From Roseovarius atlanticus (GTDB taxonomy: Bacteria; Pseudomonadota; Alphaproteobacteria; Rhodobacterales; Rhodobacteraceae): a DNA stretch of 64,000 bases. Shown here in pieces: positions 62,255 through 64,000 of the stretch. Location of the stretch: the NCBI RefSeq assembly GCF_001441615.1, contig NZ_LAXJ01000002.1, positions 496,001 to 560,000 on the forward strand. Direction: 5' to 3'. The first letter of the stretch is position 1. Every line of letters begins with the position of its first letter. The notes under the pieces were generated by a model. The model had not been told where the DNA came from, searched no databases, and saw nothing but the letters and a program-made list of their open reading frames with translations. Both the position numbers and the translations under genes were made by a program.

Positions 62255-62288
62255 ACAGAGCAGTGCAACTGCATACAGATCTGGGTGG

Positions 62289-63524
62289 TCAGGCGACATC
62301 GCGCAGCCCCAGAGCGGCCAGCCCGCCAAGCGCCGACATGGCCGCGAACCCGATGAGGGCGGCATTGGGACCGACCCAGCTGAGCGCGCCGCCAAAGGCG
62401 CCGGCCAAAAGCAGGATGATCCCGATGGCCAGATTGGCGACGGCGGAATTCACCGTGCGCCGATCCTCGGGCGAGATGTCGACAAGGTAGGTGGAGCGCG
62501 CCTGACGGACGCCGTGATAGGCGACCATCAACACGAAGAGCACGCCGGGGATGATGGCCGTTGTCTGGGCCAATCCCGCGATGTTCGCCAGGACGCCCGC
62601 CGCCATGGCCAGCGCCCCCAGAAGTCCTGCCGCGAGCAGCATCAGGCGGCTGGAGCGGTCGGCCAGCCAGCCCCAAGCGTAGGAACTGACGAACCCCGCC
62701 GCCGAGGACGCCACCAGCAGCGCGCCCAGCGTGCGCAGGTTGTTGTCGTCGTCTTGGGTGGTCATCACGGCCAGGAACGGCGGCGCCAGCGCGGTGGCGG
62801 TCAGCAGGCCACGCACGAGGATGAAGCGGCGCAGGTTGGCGTCTTCGCGGATCACGTCGCGGAACCGGTGCAGGCCGGTGTCCTGTTGCGGGGTGCTGTC
62901 GTCCTCATCGAGGATCGAGAAGATGAAGGCGGCGGCGATCCAGAGGCAGGCCGCCAATGCGATGGCGGCGATCACGGCGGCTTTGGTCTGGATGAGGCCC
63001 GAAAGCATCAGCCCGGCAAAGACCAGCACCGCGATGGACGCGACCGAGCCTGCCATGCCTGTGACCGCGCCGCGCTTGGTCTGGCCCACGGTCTTGCCCA
63101 GGATATCCTTGTAGGAGACCGAGCAGGCCGCGCGGAAAAGCGCGAGCGTGGCCAGCAAGACGCAAATGGCGAGGCCCGCGGCCCAGCCTTGCAGGAAAAT
63201 GGCCGAGGTGGCGATGCCGGCGGCCATGGCCCCCTGCCCCGCGCTGCCTGCGACCCACATCCAGCGCCGTTGCTTGCGCCGTTCCAGCCACGGCGCCAAC
63301 AGCACTTGCGGCAGAAGCGCCCCGGCCTCGCGCAGGGGCACAAGAAGGGCGACAAAGCTGCCCGGCGCGCCCAGAACGCCCAGAAGCCAGCTGAGCACCA
63401 GCTTGGGGTCGATGAGACCGTCTGCGATTTTTGTGAGGCTTAGGGAAAAGATATGCCGAAGCCCGTTGCGGGCCTCGGCCTTGTCACTTTCCTGTCCTGT
63501 CAGTCGTTCGAATGCGGCTTGCAC
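62289..63524 (-). CDS. Major facilitator superfamily (MFS) transporter
   Basis: The 411-residue protein has about 12 transmembrane helices with the central loop ILDEDDSTPQQDTGLHRFRDV. Motif-A-like sequence LLAPWLERRKQRRWMW follows helix 2, and GWLADRSSRLMLLAAG recurs in the second half. Substrate unknown. The start is GTG 63524 with no clear ribosome site, so the N-terminus is uncertain; the protein clearly begins before LRHIFSLSLTKIADGL. Confidence 0.87.
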   Translation of the reverse strand: MQAAFERLTGQESDKAEARNGLRHIFSLSLTKIADGLIDPKLVLSWLLGVLGAPGSFVALLVPLREAGALLPQVLLAPWLERRKQRRWMWVAGSAGQGAMAAGIATSAIFLQGWAAGLAICVLLATLALFRAACSVSYKDILGKTVGQTKRGAVTGMAGSVASIAVLVFAGLMLSGLIQTKAAVIAAIALAACLWIAAAFIFSILDEDDSTPQQDTGLHRFRDVIREDANLRRFILVRGLLTATALAPPFLAVMTTQDDDNNLRTLGALLVASSAAGFVSSYAWGWLADRSSRLMLLAAGLLGALAMAAGVLANIAGLAQTTAIIPGVLFVLMVAYHGVRQARSTYLVDISPEDRRTVNSAVANLAIGIILLLAGAFGGALSWVGPNAALIGFAAMSALGGLAALGLRDVA

Positions 63525-63548
63525 TGCGCACCATGTCGTTGAGGCTGG

Positions 63549-63734
63549 TTAGCCTCCGACATAGGGCGCGGACTTGGGACGGTAAAAAACTTTTTGATTG
63601 TGCAGGCGACCCAGAAGGTCGTGGATGCGGCGGGTCACCGGCTCGGGCTGGTTCGATTTCGAGCTGTGCAGCGCGTTCTCGATCAGCTCCATGTCTTCGA
63701 CGGAGAGTTCGAATTTGTCGTTGTAGCGGGCCAT
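63549..63734 (-). CDS. Small protein, 61 residues, unknown
   Basis: MARYNDKFELSVEDMELIENAL begins from ATG 63734, with AGGAG nine bases upstream; a second ATG at 63740 is too close to that site. The middle is helical and the end basic (HNQKVFYRPKSAPYVGG). The good ribosome site and promoter suggest a real gene. Family not recognised. It lies 24 bases upstream of the MFS gene on the same strand. Confidence 0.65.
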   Translation of the reverse strand: MARYNDKFELSVEDMELIENALHSSKSNQPEPVTRRIHDLLGRLHNQKVFYRPKSAPYVGG

Positions 63735-63801
63735 GATCATCTGCTCCTTAACGTTGCCGTCGCGTGCGATAAGCAAAACTGAATGCACGTTTCGCACTCG
63801 T

Positions 63802-63829
63802 TATATAGGAGTTCTTCGCATATCGTAAA
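63802..63829 (-). promoter_or_regulatory. Promoter candidate for the 61-residue protein gene
   Basis: TTTACG at 63829-63824 and TATATA at 63807-63802 are 16 bases apart on the minus strand, about 70 bases before the ATG at 63734. A/T-rich DNA extends upstream to 63850. Confidence 0.45.
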
Positions 63830-63887
63830 GTAGAATTTTTCTCGCTTTATTAATGGGTTGCAAATCGTCGCGCTGCGACGCGGCGCG

Positions 63888-63920
63888 GCGGATTCGCATA
63901 CTTTTGCACACCGAATCCGC
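63888..63920. repeat. Inverted repeat GCGGATTCG-N15-CGAATCCGC
   Basis: Perfect 9-bp arms around a 15-base loop in a 266-base stretch without a supported gene (63735-64000). No T-run on either strand. Could be a hairpin or a protein site. Confidence 0.4.
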
Positions 63921-64000
63921 GTCTGGATGGCCGACCTGGCGAAAGCAAAGCCCGCCGCGGACAGGCCGCGCTTGACTTGGGCCACGGCCCGCGCCACAAC

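Noticed and set aside
63737..63997. 86-codon minus-strand frame at the right end
   Set aside because: It crosses the A/T-rich promoter candidate and the 9-bp inverted repeat; amino acid composition is not protein-like.

Overview
The window is GC-rich, gene-dense chromosome with mostly core metabolic genes. It has little intergenic DNA, many 1-11 bp gene overlaps, and frequent ATGA or TGATG junctions. The family content points to a marine alphaproteobacterium of the Rhodobacteraceae (Roseobacter group): DMSP demethylase DmdA with acrylyl-CoA reductase AcuI, DUF2842 and DUF6524 proteins, an mraZ operon with a very long leader, a PhaR/PhaP/PhaC/PhaZ set, and characteristic short intergenic repeats. 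I see no rRNA, tRNA, CRISPR array, transposase, integrase or phage gene. No block has foreign base composition.

Layout. 1-1.5 kb: the tail of a HI0933-type flavoprotein, a glycine-zipper protein and a phytanoyl-CoA-dioxygenase-like enzyme. 1.5-12.2 kb (minus): the first half of the division and cell wall cluster, mraZ-rsmH-ftsL-ftsI-murE-murF-mraY, then an ACT protein and an SDR inserted before murD. The distal genes (ftsW, murG, murC and so on) are absent. mraZ is preceded by a structured leader of about 0.38 kb, resembling the UpsM sRNA leader of Rhodobacter, with two phased MraZ boxes upstream. 12.5-18.5 kb: a GNAT gene, then a minus-strand run DUF2182-DUF1326-DinB-small membrane protein-dmdA-acuI, facing a divergent GntR regulator that has a perfect palindrome at its start. 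18.7-20.5 kb: thioredoxin, Lon-substrate-domain and Trm112 genes. 20.6-23.9 kb: an unexplained four-gene membrane/oxidoreductase operon. 24-31.5 kb: xthA, an OmpR-type regulator, ribA with a degenerate RibB-like domain, purA-DUF2842, a DUF6524 protein, secG and pyrG.

31.6-34.8 kb: a small outer membrane protein, an unknown protein, two TerB-like paralogues and a PhnD-like protein lacking a signal peptide. 34.9-38.3 kb: a basic/polar amino acid ABC importer. 38.3-41.4 kb: a DUF4336 protein, two tandem cyclophilins and divergent pgk. 41.5-44.2 kb: a large unknown periplasmic protein and class I fructose-bisphosphate aldolase. 44.3-53 kb: a gamma-glutamylation (Puu-like) region with two glutamine-synthetase-family ligases, a class I glutamine amidotransferase, an FAD amine oxidase, a DegT aminotransferase and two LysR regulators. 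53.9-59.9 kb: the polyhydroxyalkanoate locus. phaR and phaP share a TGCACTGCAGCAAA operator, and phaC and phaZ are divergent. 60.2-64 kb: two alpha/beta hydrolases, a 59-codon acidic ORF, an MFS transporter and a small conserved-looking protein.

Most of the window is ordinary core genome. The parts most worth a second look are the intergenic signals (mraZ leader, PhaR operators, a shared TTGANCAAATTT motif, 11-bp-phased TACCGACG repeats and other dispersed repeats) and the unknown operons beside known pathways.
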